The notes beneath the pieces are model-generated. The model was not told the origin of the DNA. It did not search any database and saw only the letters and a program-made list of their open reading frames with translations. The position numbers were made by a program, and so were the translations under genes. DNA of 64,000 bases from Hysterangium stoloniferum (Eukaryota > Basidiomycota > Agaricomycetes > Hysterangiales > Hysterangiaceae), in contig WHVD01000109.1 of the NCBI GenBank assembly GCA_015178975.1, positions 1 to 64,000 of the forward strand, given 5' to 3'. Positions 21,585 through 31,589 of the stretch are shown here, in pieces (position 1 is the first letter of the stretch; every line of letters begins with the position of its first letter).

Positions 21585-23067
21585 TAGTGATTGGCAAGGC
21601 CCGGCCTCAGGCCGTGGGCCGGCTGAGCCGGGCCCTGAAAAGCCCAGGCCGAGCCGAGCCGAGCCGTACTTAGGCCGTCCACTCTGGGCCCGGCCTGAGA
21701 TATTTTAAGCCCAAGCCGGGCCGCCAAGCCGCGGCCTGCTAGTGGCCACAAGGTAAGGACAAGGTACCGCATGGTCAAGGATCGTCAGAGTGTCTTCTGT
21801 ATAATGTAAGCCACCGTTCAATTTCTATTCCAACTCCCTTGTACACAATGCTGCCAAAGTCAAAACCTTGCCTGGGACAGCCAAGTAAGTCTCCAGGGCG
21901 CTCAGCACGGATCCGTATGATGAACCGAGTGCTCCGTGATCCGAATAACATAGAATTGAGGCAACTTCCGCCGGAGCCGGAATTGCAAAAATTGCTGAGT
22001 ACTATAACAAAACTGAGGAATCCAATGCCTATCTCATTGCCATGGGTATGTCATATACATTATACTGATCTGTCCCACTTCATAGTCCCTGATTTTCACA
22101 GTGCTTAATCCCTCACAAAAAGCGCAGCATTTCAAGAAGTACTGGGGTGCCGAATTAAAAACTCGGGCACTTGAGCGTGTTGAAAAAATAGTGAGAATGT
22201 GTGTTTTTCGACTTTCAATCACTAATTTATTTTTATAGTTTCGGGAACGGTACATAAAGTTATATGGAAATGGTGCTCCTGTCATTCAGCCTAAATACCC
22301 AAAAACCACAAAATTATTGCAGCTTTTACTTGAACTCGAAAGTAGTGATGATGATGACGATGATGAAGCTTCCTTAAGTGCATCACCTTGGATGCGTGAG
22401 TACCAGCGCTGGTTTCAAACTCAAGAGGTAGTCCCAGAATCGAAGGGAATTGTGGAATGGTGGGGTGTAAGTTTTTTAACTGCAATTTTATTTATTTCAT
22501 ATCCTTAATTTTTAAAACAGGCTAATTGTGATAGATATCCAGTATGGGCATCCTTAGCCCTGGATTATCTTCCCATTATGGCTTCCTCCATATCTAGTGA
22601 GAGGGCATTTTCAGTGGGTGGCATTACACTCACATGCTGTCGAAACCGTTTAAAAAATGACATTGTTGAAGCACTTCAAGTTGTCAAATGTGCAATTCAA
22701 AAGGACCTCCTCATCCATCCTCCAATGCCTTCCTCTTCATTTGAGATGGATATTGAGAGTGACGAAGAAATCGAAACAAGTTTACAGAGCGGGGATTCAG
22801 AGGCTGCATTGCTTGAAGTTGAGCTATCCTCTGATGAAGAGGAAATTTATGTGTAATATAAATTGATAATATTTTTGAAAAGTTTATTTGATTTTATTAG
22901 TAGACTACAAGTTTAAAAATCTGTTATACCGCGGCCTGGGGCCCAAGCCGGGCCGGGCCGGGCCGGGCCCAGGCCCTCTCTCAAAGCCCGGCCTGAGATA
23001 TTGGTAGGCCGTGAAAGCTGAGCCCAAGCCGGGGGCTTTAGGCCGGGCCGGGCCTTGCCAATCACTA
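21585..23067 (+). mobile_element. hAT element, internally deleted, 1,483 bp
   Basis: The element begins TAGTGATTGGCAAGGCCCGG and ends with the inverted form. Both sides carry the same 8-bp target duplication, CACTCATC (21577-21584 and 23068-23075), the hallmark size for hAT. Just inside both ends are GC-rich tracts of GGCC/CCGGG runs on an AT-rich background. The interior keeps only the 3' part of a transposase gene. Confidence 0.93.
21842..22855 (+). pseudogene. hAT transposase, C-terminal part
   Basis: The last exon (22521-22855) encodes the hAT C-terminal dimerisation domain: YPVWASLALDYLPIMASS, ISSERAFSVGG, then CRNRLKNDIVEALQVVK, followed by an acidic Ser/Glu tail. The preceding exon (22260-22468) with a DDDDDDE run joins through a 52-nt intron (GTAAGT...ACAG, 22469-22520) in frame. 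Further upstream only fragments remain (QKAQHFKKYWGAELK). The BED zinc finger and most of the catalytic domain are missing, so it cannot move on its own. Confidence 0.82.
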
Positions 23068-23155
23068 CACTCATCATGTCTGATCCACAACCAAGCATCT
23101 ATGATAACGTAGTAGTACTCATATCAAAGACGTTCTTGTAACGCACCATCATATA

Positions 23156-23750
23156 TCAGACACATAAAAACACTACACTTTGCTCACCAGACTGGCAGAT
23201 CTTCAATAATGACGTACAACACAAATTTAGAAAGTCACATACCATGAGTCCGCGACGAATTCCTACAAGACAATCGTCGTCGATCATCACTGCGACATAA
23301 CGGTATTTATCCGCACCTAAAACTTCGCGATAGGGGAGACTAGTGGCCACAGTCTCGACGAAAACATCCTCCCTTCGGTCGATCACCGTCGGTTCGGATG
23401 CGGAAAAGGTAGTAACACGGCTGGATTCTACCTCAGAAAGCTTCCAGTCTAAAATTATGTGGTAAATATTAGAGCTTGAAATACCAGCCATTGTGCAGAA
23501 GGCTCACCGCGTTTAATTGACAAAGGATTGAAATCCAGTAATCTGATACGGGATTTTTCCGCAGGCAAATGAGGAGTTGCTCGCTCCATGTATACAAAAC
23601 GAGTTCCGTGTACGTAACAAACCCAAGGAATTTTCGCATCGACAGCAACCGTGTTTTGTTGAACAGGGACGGAAAACGGCGATGGAGAACCATAAGCTTT
23701 GACTTGTTGGGTACTACATCACCCTGCAGCATAGCAAGGGTTCCTAGGGC
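23156..23750 (-). pseudogene. F-box-type protein, C-terminal fragment
   Basis: Minus-strand frames read a segment like RIRLLDFNPLSIKRG (about 23500-23560) and then EPTVIDRREDVFVETV, LPYREVLG and YRYVAVMIDDDCLVGI (23270-23450), the C-terminal block of agaricomycete F-box-type proteins. A short gap that could be an intron separates them. There is no N-terminal half. It lies opposite in strand to the related pseudogene at 20-21 kb, with the hAT element between them. Confidence 0.62.
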
Positions 23751-23766
23751 TTGTCATACAGTATAA

Positions 23767-24130
23767 AGTAAAGTTGGGTGGTGGGTTGTGGGTGCTTTTG
23801 GGCACTGTAGTAATTACATTGTGGGTCTGTGGGTGCTTTTAGGTATTGGAAGCCTGTCGTCAAATAGGCTCACTGGGTCCAGGTCACACGGTTGATAGGA
23901 CCATGGTGTATTGCTCGATAGGACCATGGTGTATTGCTCGATAGGACCATGGTGTATTGCTCGATGAACTAGTGAACAGTCTACATGGCGGGCAGTGTAC
24001 AGTAAGGAATGAGAAGGCAAACTACCTAGGCTATATATGCCGTGATCACATGCTAAGAACAAAAAGGATGGAACAATAAGAGTGGAACAAAAAGAGAATG
24101 CATAAGACTGGGGCACCAGGTTTACAGGTA
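23767..24130 (-). repeat. Solo LTR-like remnant, unassigned family
   Basis: The complement of 23990-24135 (starting TGTAAACCTGGTGCCCCAG) matches 47606-47820 on the plus strand (TGTAAGCCTGGTGCCCCAG), including TGATCACAGCATATATAGCC-like sequence. The two copies give one end; the other is unclear. A TATATA core near 24030 would fit a promoter in an LTR. Confidence 0.45.
23894..23962. repeat. 23-bp tandem repeat, three copies
   Basis: GATAGGACCATGGTGTATTG plus CTC repeats at 23894, 23917 and 23940 without change. The other copy of this LTR-like unit near 47775 has one degenerate unit, so the array grew here. Confidence 0.93.
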
Positions 24131-24249
24131 TGTATAGTGAATTGCTCAGTTAAGCAGGTAAAATGTACCTATTTTAGTGCTGTATATTAAGTCAGTACAG
24201 GAGCTTTTAGCAGTGCAGAAGTATTTTGTGATGCACAGGAGTATTTTCT

Positions 24250-24480
24250 GGACATGCAGGAGTATTTTTACATGCATGGGAGTATTTTTACATGCATGGG
24301 AGTATTTTTACATGCATGGGAGTATTTTTACATGCATGGGAGTATTTTTACATGCATGGGAGTATTTTTACATGCATGGGAGTATTTTTACATGCATGGG
24401 TGTATTTTTACATGCATGGGTGTATTTTTACATGCATGGGTGTATTTTTACATGCATGGATGTATTTTTACATGCACAGG
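24250..24480. repeat. 20-bp minisatellite, about 11 copies
   Basis: The unit GAGTATTTTTACATGCATGG repeats with rare G-to-T and other single changes. As 20 is not a multiple of 3 and no frame meets a stop, all three plus-strand frames are open across it. That explains three overlapping Cys/His/Phe-rich ORFs, which I do not call genes. Confidence 0.95.
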
Positions 24481-24487
24481 AGCATTG

Positions 24488-24805
24488 TGTTAGGACTGGA
24501 AAACCTGCCAGGCTCTGGACCCCATCCTACATGCACCCAACTCTCTATACCCATACAGTTAACTGGAAAACCTGCTGGCACCTGAACCCTGCTGTATATG
24601 CACCCGACCCTCTATATGGTACCCAAAGTACAGTCACAACTGGAGTGCCTGTTGGGACCCACACATGTCAAACCTGTCTATATCTGACTCTGTCTCATGC
24701 ACCAGTCACCAGACTCCACCTGGACAACCCATCAGCTCTCTAACTGAACCCTGTTCCCATTATGGTCAAATGACCTGTCATGTTTCACACCCCATCCATT
24801 CCATC
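24488..24805 (+). repeat. Gypsy-1 LTR fragment, plus orientation
   Basis: It starts TGTTAGGACTGG and follows the gypsy-1 LTR at 62133 (duplicated TCTGG...CACC units, TCAAATGACCTGTCA) until it is cut at 24805 by the inverted LTR at 24806. The remainder was not found on the far side. Confidence 0.8.
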
Positions 24806-25700
24806 TGTTAAGGGTGTGTACATGGAGGGTTTCCAGAGAAACCCACAGGAAATCTTGTAGGACTTGGCTTCAGCTTATAGGCTGTGCCCTCATGAGATTG
24901 TGTTGTCCAATTTCAAATGGGTGGATGGGAATCCCGGGGAGTCTGGGTGGAGTTCGTGGGTCAAGAGGTCATGGGTCGAGAGGTCAGGGAGTCAAGATAG
25001 ATAAGTCGGAGGTTGAGTGATAGATGCATCAGAGCCTGTGGGCTCCAACTAGCGAGAGTGGTGTAATTCAAAGAGGAGTTTAGAGTGGAAAATATACTAA
25101 GATTACTGGGGAGAATCTAAGCTGATTTTGTGACTGGATTGTATGTACAACATCTGCCAGACTATATAGACTGTGGAATGAATAACATACCAAATCCAGT
25201 AATAATGAAAATGAAACTAGCAAACATAAAATGAGATAAGTAAACACCAAACTTGGTGTTAGGAACAGGATGGAACAGAAGCGGAGTCTGAATTGTGACA
25301 GGTCATAAAACCATAATGGGAATGGAGTGGGAGTGGGGTCCAAATCTGACAGGTCATTTGACTATAATGGGAATGGGGCTCAGTTAGAGGGATGATGGGT
25401 TTTCTGAGTGGGGTCCGGTGACTGATGCATGAGACAGAGTCAGACATAGACAGAAATGGAGTCCAGCGGGTATTGTGAGTGGGGTCCGGTGACTGATGCA
25501 TGAGACAGAGTCAGACATAGACAGGGATGGAGTCCAGCGGGTATTCCGGTGACTGATACATGAAGTAACAGAGTCGAACATGGACAAGTCTGATGTACAG
25601 AGTCCAGTGGGAATTCCTGTAAACTGACAATTGGTGCATATAGGGTGTGGGTGCATATAAGTTAGTGCCTGGAGTCCGGCAGGAATTCTGGTTGGTTACA
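24806..25700 (-). repeat. 3' LTR of the truncated gypsy-1 element
   Basis: On the minus strand it runs from TGTAACCAACC (25700) to CCCTTAACA (24806) and matches the LTRs at 29917-30788, 59034-59871 and 62133-62936. The shared block near 24840-24890 (TTTCCAGAGAAACCCACAGG) is diagnostic. It borders the antisense gene and pol remnants to its right, so it is the 3' LTR of that minus-strand element. Confidence 0.85.
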
Positions 25701-25844
25701 TGTATGTGTCATAAAGTCACGTGATATGGAAGGTAAGGTTCAGATGCGACAAGCCTATATAAAAAATTGAAAAAATGAATTTTCTTCTTCTTTATTACCC
25801 CCATCATTGACACAGTGGGACCAAAGCCAACACCACGCAAACCA

Positions 25845-26410
25845 ATGCCGACTGCTGGGCCCTCCACAGGCAACCAATATTGGGTGCCTCTCACTGCGGT
25901 GCAAATTCTGGCACAGCCAGAGGAACAGCGCCGACAATGAGAAGAGGTGGAGAGGGAGGCCAGGGAAGTTGAGGAGGCCTTAGACAGAGAATACCAGGCG
26001 GCATTGGCTGCAGGGAAAGCAGCTGAGGAGCAGAGGAAGAAGGATGAGAGGAGGCTGCATCGGTTGCCACAGAGAAAGCCAGGACAGCTGTGGACAGGGC
26101 TGCGGTTGCCATGGGAAAAGTAAGTCCCATCGATATGACATGTTGTTTTAACTGACTTGGTATTTTCAGCACAAGGTGACAGAGGTTGAGTCCGAGTCTG
26201 AGGGGCAGCTGGAGAGCCCCCAGAAGGTAAGTCTTGGGTCTGTGGGCATTCTGGGAAGCGAAAGTCTGGGCAGGGGCTGGGTGCTTTCAGTGCGTGCACC
26301 TCAAAGTGAGGTGCTCGCTCATGCATGAGCAGCCCACAGGGTCCATGGCATGGGAAACGAGTGGGTCGTACAGGTTTTGGGGTGGATCACTGAGGGCATA
26401 GAGGCCCAGA
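25845..26410 (+). pseudogene. Antisense coiled-coil/cysteine-cluster gene of gypsy-1
   Basis: The gene lies between the 3' LTR and pol of the minus-strand gypsy-1, on the opposite strand. ATG at 25845 (MPTAGPSTGNQYWVPL) leads to a long Glu/Arg/Ala coiled coil (EEVEREAREVEEALDREY), an intron at 26120-26169 (GTAAGT...TTTTCAG), an acidic exon (26170-26226, EVESESEGQLESPQK), and then CFQCVHLKVRCSL at 26282-26320: C-x2-C-x6-C, equal in spacing and sequence style to CYPCVVLKLPCTL of the gypsy-2 gene. A TGA at 25938-25940 and a shift near 26050 break it. The first half of the cysteine cluster is not found. After 26390 the frame still reads [15 protein letters not shown] before running into pol. Confidence 0.62.
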
Positions 26411-26419
26411 ATGAGTTGC

Positions 26420-28266
26420 TTAGGAAGAGCAACAAGGTGCAGATAGTGGTGGCAAAGGAACTTTGTGGAACTCTGTGAGGAATTTTATGAAACCCAGGTA
26501 TTCCACAGAGTCCGTGTCAAAAGTACATTTTTTACCATTCGCAAATAAACCATGTTGTCTGAGTCTCTGGAGAACTTCACGGACCTGTTTGTCATGTTCT
26601 GCGGGATTCTCAGAGTAGATAAGAATGTCATCCAAGTAAACAATGATGCATACATCGAGCATGTTGGAGAAAATGTCATTGATAAAACGTTGAAAAACAG
26701 ACAGAGCATTGGTGAGTCCAAAGGGCATCACCAACCACTCAAAGGCCCCATAGCGGGTTCTAAAGTGGTTTTCCATTTGTCACTCACAGAGATCCAGACC
26801 AAGTGATAGGCGTGCTTAAGGTCTATTTTGGTGTAAATCTGGGCATTCCATGGAGCATCGAGCAGATATCAGATATAAGTGGAAGTGGATACTTATCCTT
26901 TTTTGTGACAGCATTGAGTCCTCTGAAATCAACACATAGTCTAAGAGATCCATCCTTTTTCTTGACAAAGAGAACAGGTGCTCCAAAAGGAGACTTAGAG
27001 GGTCTGATAAAGCCTATGGACAGATGTTCGTCCAGGAAATCGTGGATTGGGGAAAGTTCTGTGGACAAGAGCGGGTAAATATGTCCTAGGGGTGGCTGGG
27101 TGCCTTCTTCAAGGCCAGTTTTTAAGTTGTACTCTCTATGGGGCAGAAGCTGGTTAGCTTTTCGCTTACTAAAAACATCTGCAAAGTCATGATATTTCTC
27201 TGGGATGCCTGCTAGGTCAGTGGCTTGCTCAGATTCGGATACTGGGGTTGAAAAACGACCAGTTGCTTCATCAATTTTTAAATTGATAGTGAATGCCTGG
27301 GACCCATCCATTTTTGTAGCCCTAATAAAAGCTGCAGCATTAATCAGAGAAATAGACAGAGGTGCCGTGGGTTCCGGGGAAGTCATGGGTGCTGTAGGGA
27401 TCACAGGAGTCCTTGAGATTGCAGGTGCCAGGAAGGCCATGGGTGCTGTGGAGGCCATGTTGGGTACAGTTTCCTTGGCTGCCATGGGTGTCTGGAAAGT
27501 GATACTGTTAACTTACCCAGTCAATCAACAGATTGTAGTGGGTAAGCCAGTTGTGTCCTAGGACAACCGAGCAACTTGAGTCTAACTGGGTCACATAGAA
27601 AGTGACCAACTGAGATGTTTCACATGGGAAACAGATGGATAAATCACAAGCTTGGGTGACAACCGAATTACTTGTGTCATCAAAAAGGTGGAGACCAATG
27701 GGATTTATCGGATAAGTTGACAACAGATTTTTTTGCATGAATTTTGTATCTAAAAAACAATGAGTCGAGCCGGAATCTATAAGAGCTGAAAAAATGAATT
27801 TTGGAATCATATAGACATAAGTTTAATGAAAAATGAATCAGAATGCGAAAGAGCGGATGCATTGAGACAGGTAAACTCTTGAATGTGTGGAGAGGCAATC
27901 CAACCCCCAACCTGTGTAGAGTCTGTGGGGTTGCTCACTCTTTTTTCGAGTCGTAAGCTGGTTTGTCCTTCGATGGAGTTTCCATGGAGGTCTTGGCTGT
28001 TCGACCCTTTGCAGAGTTTGCTTTGCCAGTGGACATTCCGGGACTCAATGACTGGGTTTCCCACACAAGAGACAGAGGTTATTGTCCATATGACATTGTC
28101 TTTCTTGTGGGGTCAATGTGCCATTAGGTCCAAGCTTGCCTGTGAGGTTGGGTTTTCCAGTTTGCTTGCTGGACTGTTGACCTTTGTTGTTGTTGTTGTT
28201 GTTGTTGTTAGAAGACTTTTTATCACCTTGCAGTGAATTGAGTATTTGCACATTCTGATAGAGCAT
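26420..28266 (-). pseudogene. Gypsy-1 gag-pol, truncated
   Basis: From right to left on the minus strand there is the gag C-terminus with an Asn run and zinc knuckle (CLLCGKPSH, about 28045-28266), the aspartic protease (ALIDSGSTHCF, 27508-27810) and reverse transcriptase ([26 protein letters not shown]; 26823-27485; then [13 protein letters not shown] and VYLDD, 26420-26776). Frame breaks separate gag, protease and the two polymerase parts. RNase H, integrase and any chromodomain are missing: at about 26460 the polymerase is joined directly to the antisense gene. The 5' end is cut near 28270 by a Tc1 fragment. Confidence 0.9.
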
Positions 28267-28269
28267 TGG

Positions 28270-29078
28270 ACTCCTTTTTCAGAAGATAGTATTAAAGTAA
28301 GGCTAATACATCACAGTCCAGTCCTCCTCAGTCCAATGCTGGTACTTGATAGCAAACTCATATCGAGCCTTGATGTGTCGACAGGCAAGAAGAGGTCTTT
28401 TGGCCTTCACCACAGCCTTCAAATTCTCTTTCTTCAATGCATTTCTAATTGTCTGTGTGCAGACATTGAGGGAGAGGTGGGACTTGGCTTGGGAGGTATT
28501 ATCAACCTGTCCAGAGGTGATAGAACGAGCCAGGTGGTGATGATCCCTGGGGGAGAGTTTGGGAGGACAACCTCTGGAAGGTGTTGGAAGTGGACCAGGG
28601 AGTTGGGAGCGAATTTCTGATACTGTAGAGTGCCCAATATGAAGTTTAGAAGCAATTGTTCTGTAGGAGTGACCCTCCTGGAGAAGAGAAATGACAGAGA
28701 GCCTTGTTTCAGTAGAGTGCTTCTTCATCATGTGGTGGGGAGGTGAATTGAGGCAAAGGTTCATGTAAATGTGTTATTTAAACATGTGGTCACATGTCAT
28801 TGTTGAACCTAACCAGAAATTCCCACAGTTATATGAACCTTAGTTGAGTTTCATGTATCAGTTGACAGAGCAAAAAAAATGTCCGGATGCACTATGTCCA
28901 TTGTTCATTTCCTACTTCCCTGATAAGGAAAGCTATGATGTCATGCTTATGTCATCATGTAGGTCAGATGTATACCTCCTACCTCTGATTTATTCAGAAT
29001 TATATCTATTTTATTTCTGGAGCTGCAAACCCATCTTTCCAATTTCACCAAACATCCAGATGCTTTTTTGGGTCACTG
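28270..29078 (-). mobile_element. Tc1-like element, 5' part only
   Basis: The right end is an inverted-repeat end (complement CAGTGACCCAAAAAAGCATC) flanked by TA (29079-29080). Inside, 28303-28764 encodes the N-terminal DNA-binding half of a Tc1 transposase: KKHSTETRLSVISLLQEG, HSYRTIASKLHIGHSTVSEI and WTEEDW just before the first catalytic Asp. The rest is lost at the junction with gypsy-1 gag near 28270. Confidence 0.8.
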
Positions 29079-29196
29079 TAGTATAGATCTATATATTTAT
29101 ATATATAGTTGGCTTTATGAGTGTTAGAGTATGATACTACAGCTGTAACATAGCCTATTATGATCTCCATATTTTCCTGATATTTGTAGTATTTTT

Positions 29197-29447
29197 TGTT
29201 AAAGGCATAGAAAAGAATTGACCCAGCCTGGGATTGAACCAAGGACCTCCTGGCTTTATATGCAGGTGCTCTTAACCACTGAGCTACTGGACCTATAGTC
29301 TAGTATTATATGATGGATTATATATACATATATATAAGGACTTATGTTGCCAACTTGTGCTCTTATAACAGTTTATATAACTGATGGCAAACCTGGGTCT
29401 TATAACAGTCTGTCACATATAGATATTGTATTTTCCCATTTCTAACA
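29197..29447. mobile_element. 251-bp TG...CA insert with a tRNA-like gene
   Basis: The insert begins TGTTA and ends TAACA and is flanked by a 5-bp TTTTT duplication (29192-29196, 29448-29452); the uninterrupted LTR at 2600 shows the empty site. TG...CA ends and a 5-bp duplication suit a small solo LTR, but the tRNA-like gene near its left end also recalls a tRNA-derived SINE. Confidence 0.75.
29219..29293 (-). tRNA. tRNA-like gene or tRNA-derived promoter
   Basis: The minus strand folds as a 75-nt cloverleaf: acceptor stem GGTCCAG/CTGGGTC (two G-U pairs), D arm GCTC/GAGC, T arm CTTGG/CCAGG with loop TTCAATC, and a 5-nt variable region. The A box (TAGCTCAGTGG) and B box (GGTTCAATCC) are near consensus. 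The anticodon arm (CCTGC, 8-nt loop ATATAAAG, CCAGG) has one C-C mismatch and one extra loop base, so the anticodon is uncertain (AUA if numbered from the invariant U33). It is more likely a tRNA pseudogene or a Pol III promoter of a mobile element than a working tRNA. Confidence 0.6.
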
Positions 29448-29637
29448 TTTTTCCCAGCACTGTAGGTGCAGTATTGAGTGAGTTACCTTAAGTCGGTACC
29501 TCCTGTATAGGTGCTTAGATAAGCACCTAGTAGTATAGTCCACTCTGGGTGTGGGAAAGTCTCCTTAGTGTTTACTTTCCAATCACACTCACAGGGGTGT
29601 TCTGCAAAGGGTTATTCAACTGTTTCAACAATGAGAT

Positions 29638-30853
29638 GCTATTTAATATTTAGTGAAATATGAGTGCAATGGCTCCCCTTCATTCAATTCTTCCTTGATT
29701 TTCATATAAGCTGGTAGGACTAATACTATATATTGTGTATGAATATACCCTAAGCTGTGAGGCTTAATACCACCCTTTGAAGAAGTTGTGCCACTTACTG
29801 TATGCACACTTGACAGTGAGTAATATAACTTGTTCAAAAGGTAGTATTAGGCCTTACAACTCAGGTGATGTTTAGATACAATACATAGTATTAATTCCAC
29901 CAGCTTATATGCAAATTGTTAGGATACACACACAGGGCAGGTTTCTGGAGAAACCCGCGGGATATCCGGTAGGACTTGGCTTCAGCTTATAGGCAGCGCC
30001 CTTGCTAGATCGTGTTGTCCAATTTCGAACAGGTGGACGGGGATCCTGGGGGAGTCCAGGCAGGGTTCATGGGTCGTAGGTCATAAGTCGGAGGTCGTGG
30101 GTCATGAGTCAAGATAGTTGAGAGAGATAGATATGCTGGAGCCCGTGGGCTCCGACTAGTGCGAGCGGTGTGAATCAAGTAGGGTTTTAGAGTGGAAAAT
30201 GTTATTAGATTACTAGGGGGAATCTAAGCTAATTTTCTGACTGGATTGTATGTACAACATCTGCCAGTTTTATAGACTGTGGAGTGAATGACATACCAAA
30301 TCCAGTAATGATGAAATGAAACTAACAAAACATAAAACGGGAATAATAAACACCAAGTTTGGTGTTAGGAACGGAACGGAACGGAGCGGAGTCCGAATCG
30401 TGACAAAGCATAACCCATAATGGGAAACGGAGCAGGAGCGGAGTCCTAAATCATGACAAAGCATAACCCATAATGGGAAACGGAGCAGGAGTGGAGTCCT
30501 AAATTGTGACAGGTCATTTGACTAAAATGGGAACGGGGCTCGATTAGAGTGGTGACGGGATTCTGAGTGGGGTCCAGTGACTGATGCATGGGACAAAGAC
30601 AGACATAGACAGAGATGGAGTCTGGGGGAAGTCTGGTGACTGATATGTGTCATAATGAGGTCGAATGTAACAAGTCTTGACGTATGGAGTCCGGGTGGGA
30701 AATCCTATAAACAGACATTTGGTGCATGTGGGGCGTGGGGGCATACAAGTTAGTGCCCAGAGTCTGGCGGGATTGTCCGGTCGTAACACAAATATAGAGA
30801 GAATTGAATGAAAGGGAACCATTGCAATGATATTTCACTGAATATTAAATAGC
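29638..30853. mobile_element. Inverted-repeat element interrupted by a gypsy-1 solo LTR
   Basis: About 60-bp inverted arms lie at 29638-29697 (GCTATTTAATATTTAGTGAA) and 30793-30853 (its complement with a few changes). The interior is AT-rich, non-coding, and holds the solo LTR at 29917-30788. A target duplication was not found. Confidence 0.6.
29917..30788 (-). repeat. Gypsy-1 solo LTR
   Basis: TGTTAGGATACAC at the left and GGTCGTAACA at the right bound 872 bp, flanked by the 5-bp duplication CAAAT (29912-29916, 30789-30793). It shares the gypsy-1 LTR order, inverted relative to the copy at 62133. Two extra units of GGAACGGA type near 30370 make it locally repetitive. Confidence 0.92.
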
Positions 30854-31589
30854 CTGTCATAAGGGTAAATATATACATAGATCCATAGATCCATACAATA
30901 TCATATACATAGAATGCTATTATGCCTTAATTGCCACTCATTCTGGAGATATGGCACAATTTGTCTGTGGCGGGATTTTTTTGAAATTCTGAACTCCGCC
31001 TTAGGTACTCGGAACAGGCTGTAATATAGTCCGTATACGCTATACGAGACTGAGTTGTAATATTTAGGTCTTACATTCTAACAATACGGTGTGAAGTGGG
31101 AAATTATAGTAGTTTATTTTATTGAGCCAACACTAATATGCAAGAAGTTGTACTGCGTGTCAATAATAATATTGTGTTATTGCTCTCTCATGACCCTCAG
31201 GACTTAATACCGAGTACTCGTTGTACTTTCTAGGCATATCTCCGCAACCCTTGGACATTATTCTTTTTCATGTCAACGTTCGAACTAAATCAAAAGTAAG
31301 AAATCTAATTTCTGCTCTGCTGAAATAATTCAGCATAGACTTTAACACGCGTCGTAAAAGCAGGTCACAAGTCACTCCTTCAGCCACGTCGAGCTGCATA
31401 CTTGAGACACTATTATTACTACAATATTATTTCAATATGCCGTCATTGTCCAAATTGCGTCCTTATGTTCCTGAAAGAAAACTGAAAATGGCGGATTCTT
31501 ATGATATCGTGGAGCAACAAGAGGTGTCATGATCCCGGCTTCGACATTAACGAACTTTCACCAAGGGCTTCTCCTACGGTCGAATGAGT

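Larger units (their letters stand above)
29122..29630 (+). repeat. Solo LTR of the copia-1 family with a nested insertion
   Basis: It starts TGTTAGAGTATGATACTACAG and ends CTGTTTCAACA, like the LTR at 2600-2904, and is flanked by the 5-bp duplication ATGAG (29117-29121 and 29631-29635). A 251-bp insert (29197-29447) accounts for most of its extra length. Confidence 0.94.

Noticed and set aside
24250-24480. CRISPR-like array
   Set aside because: The 20-bp units follow each other without spacers, the setting is fungal, and no cas genes exist. It is a minisatellite.
28186-28210. GTT/AAC run as a microsatellite gene feature (also 63945-63975)
   Set aside because: It encodes the Asn run of gypsy-1 gag and is explained by that gene.
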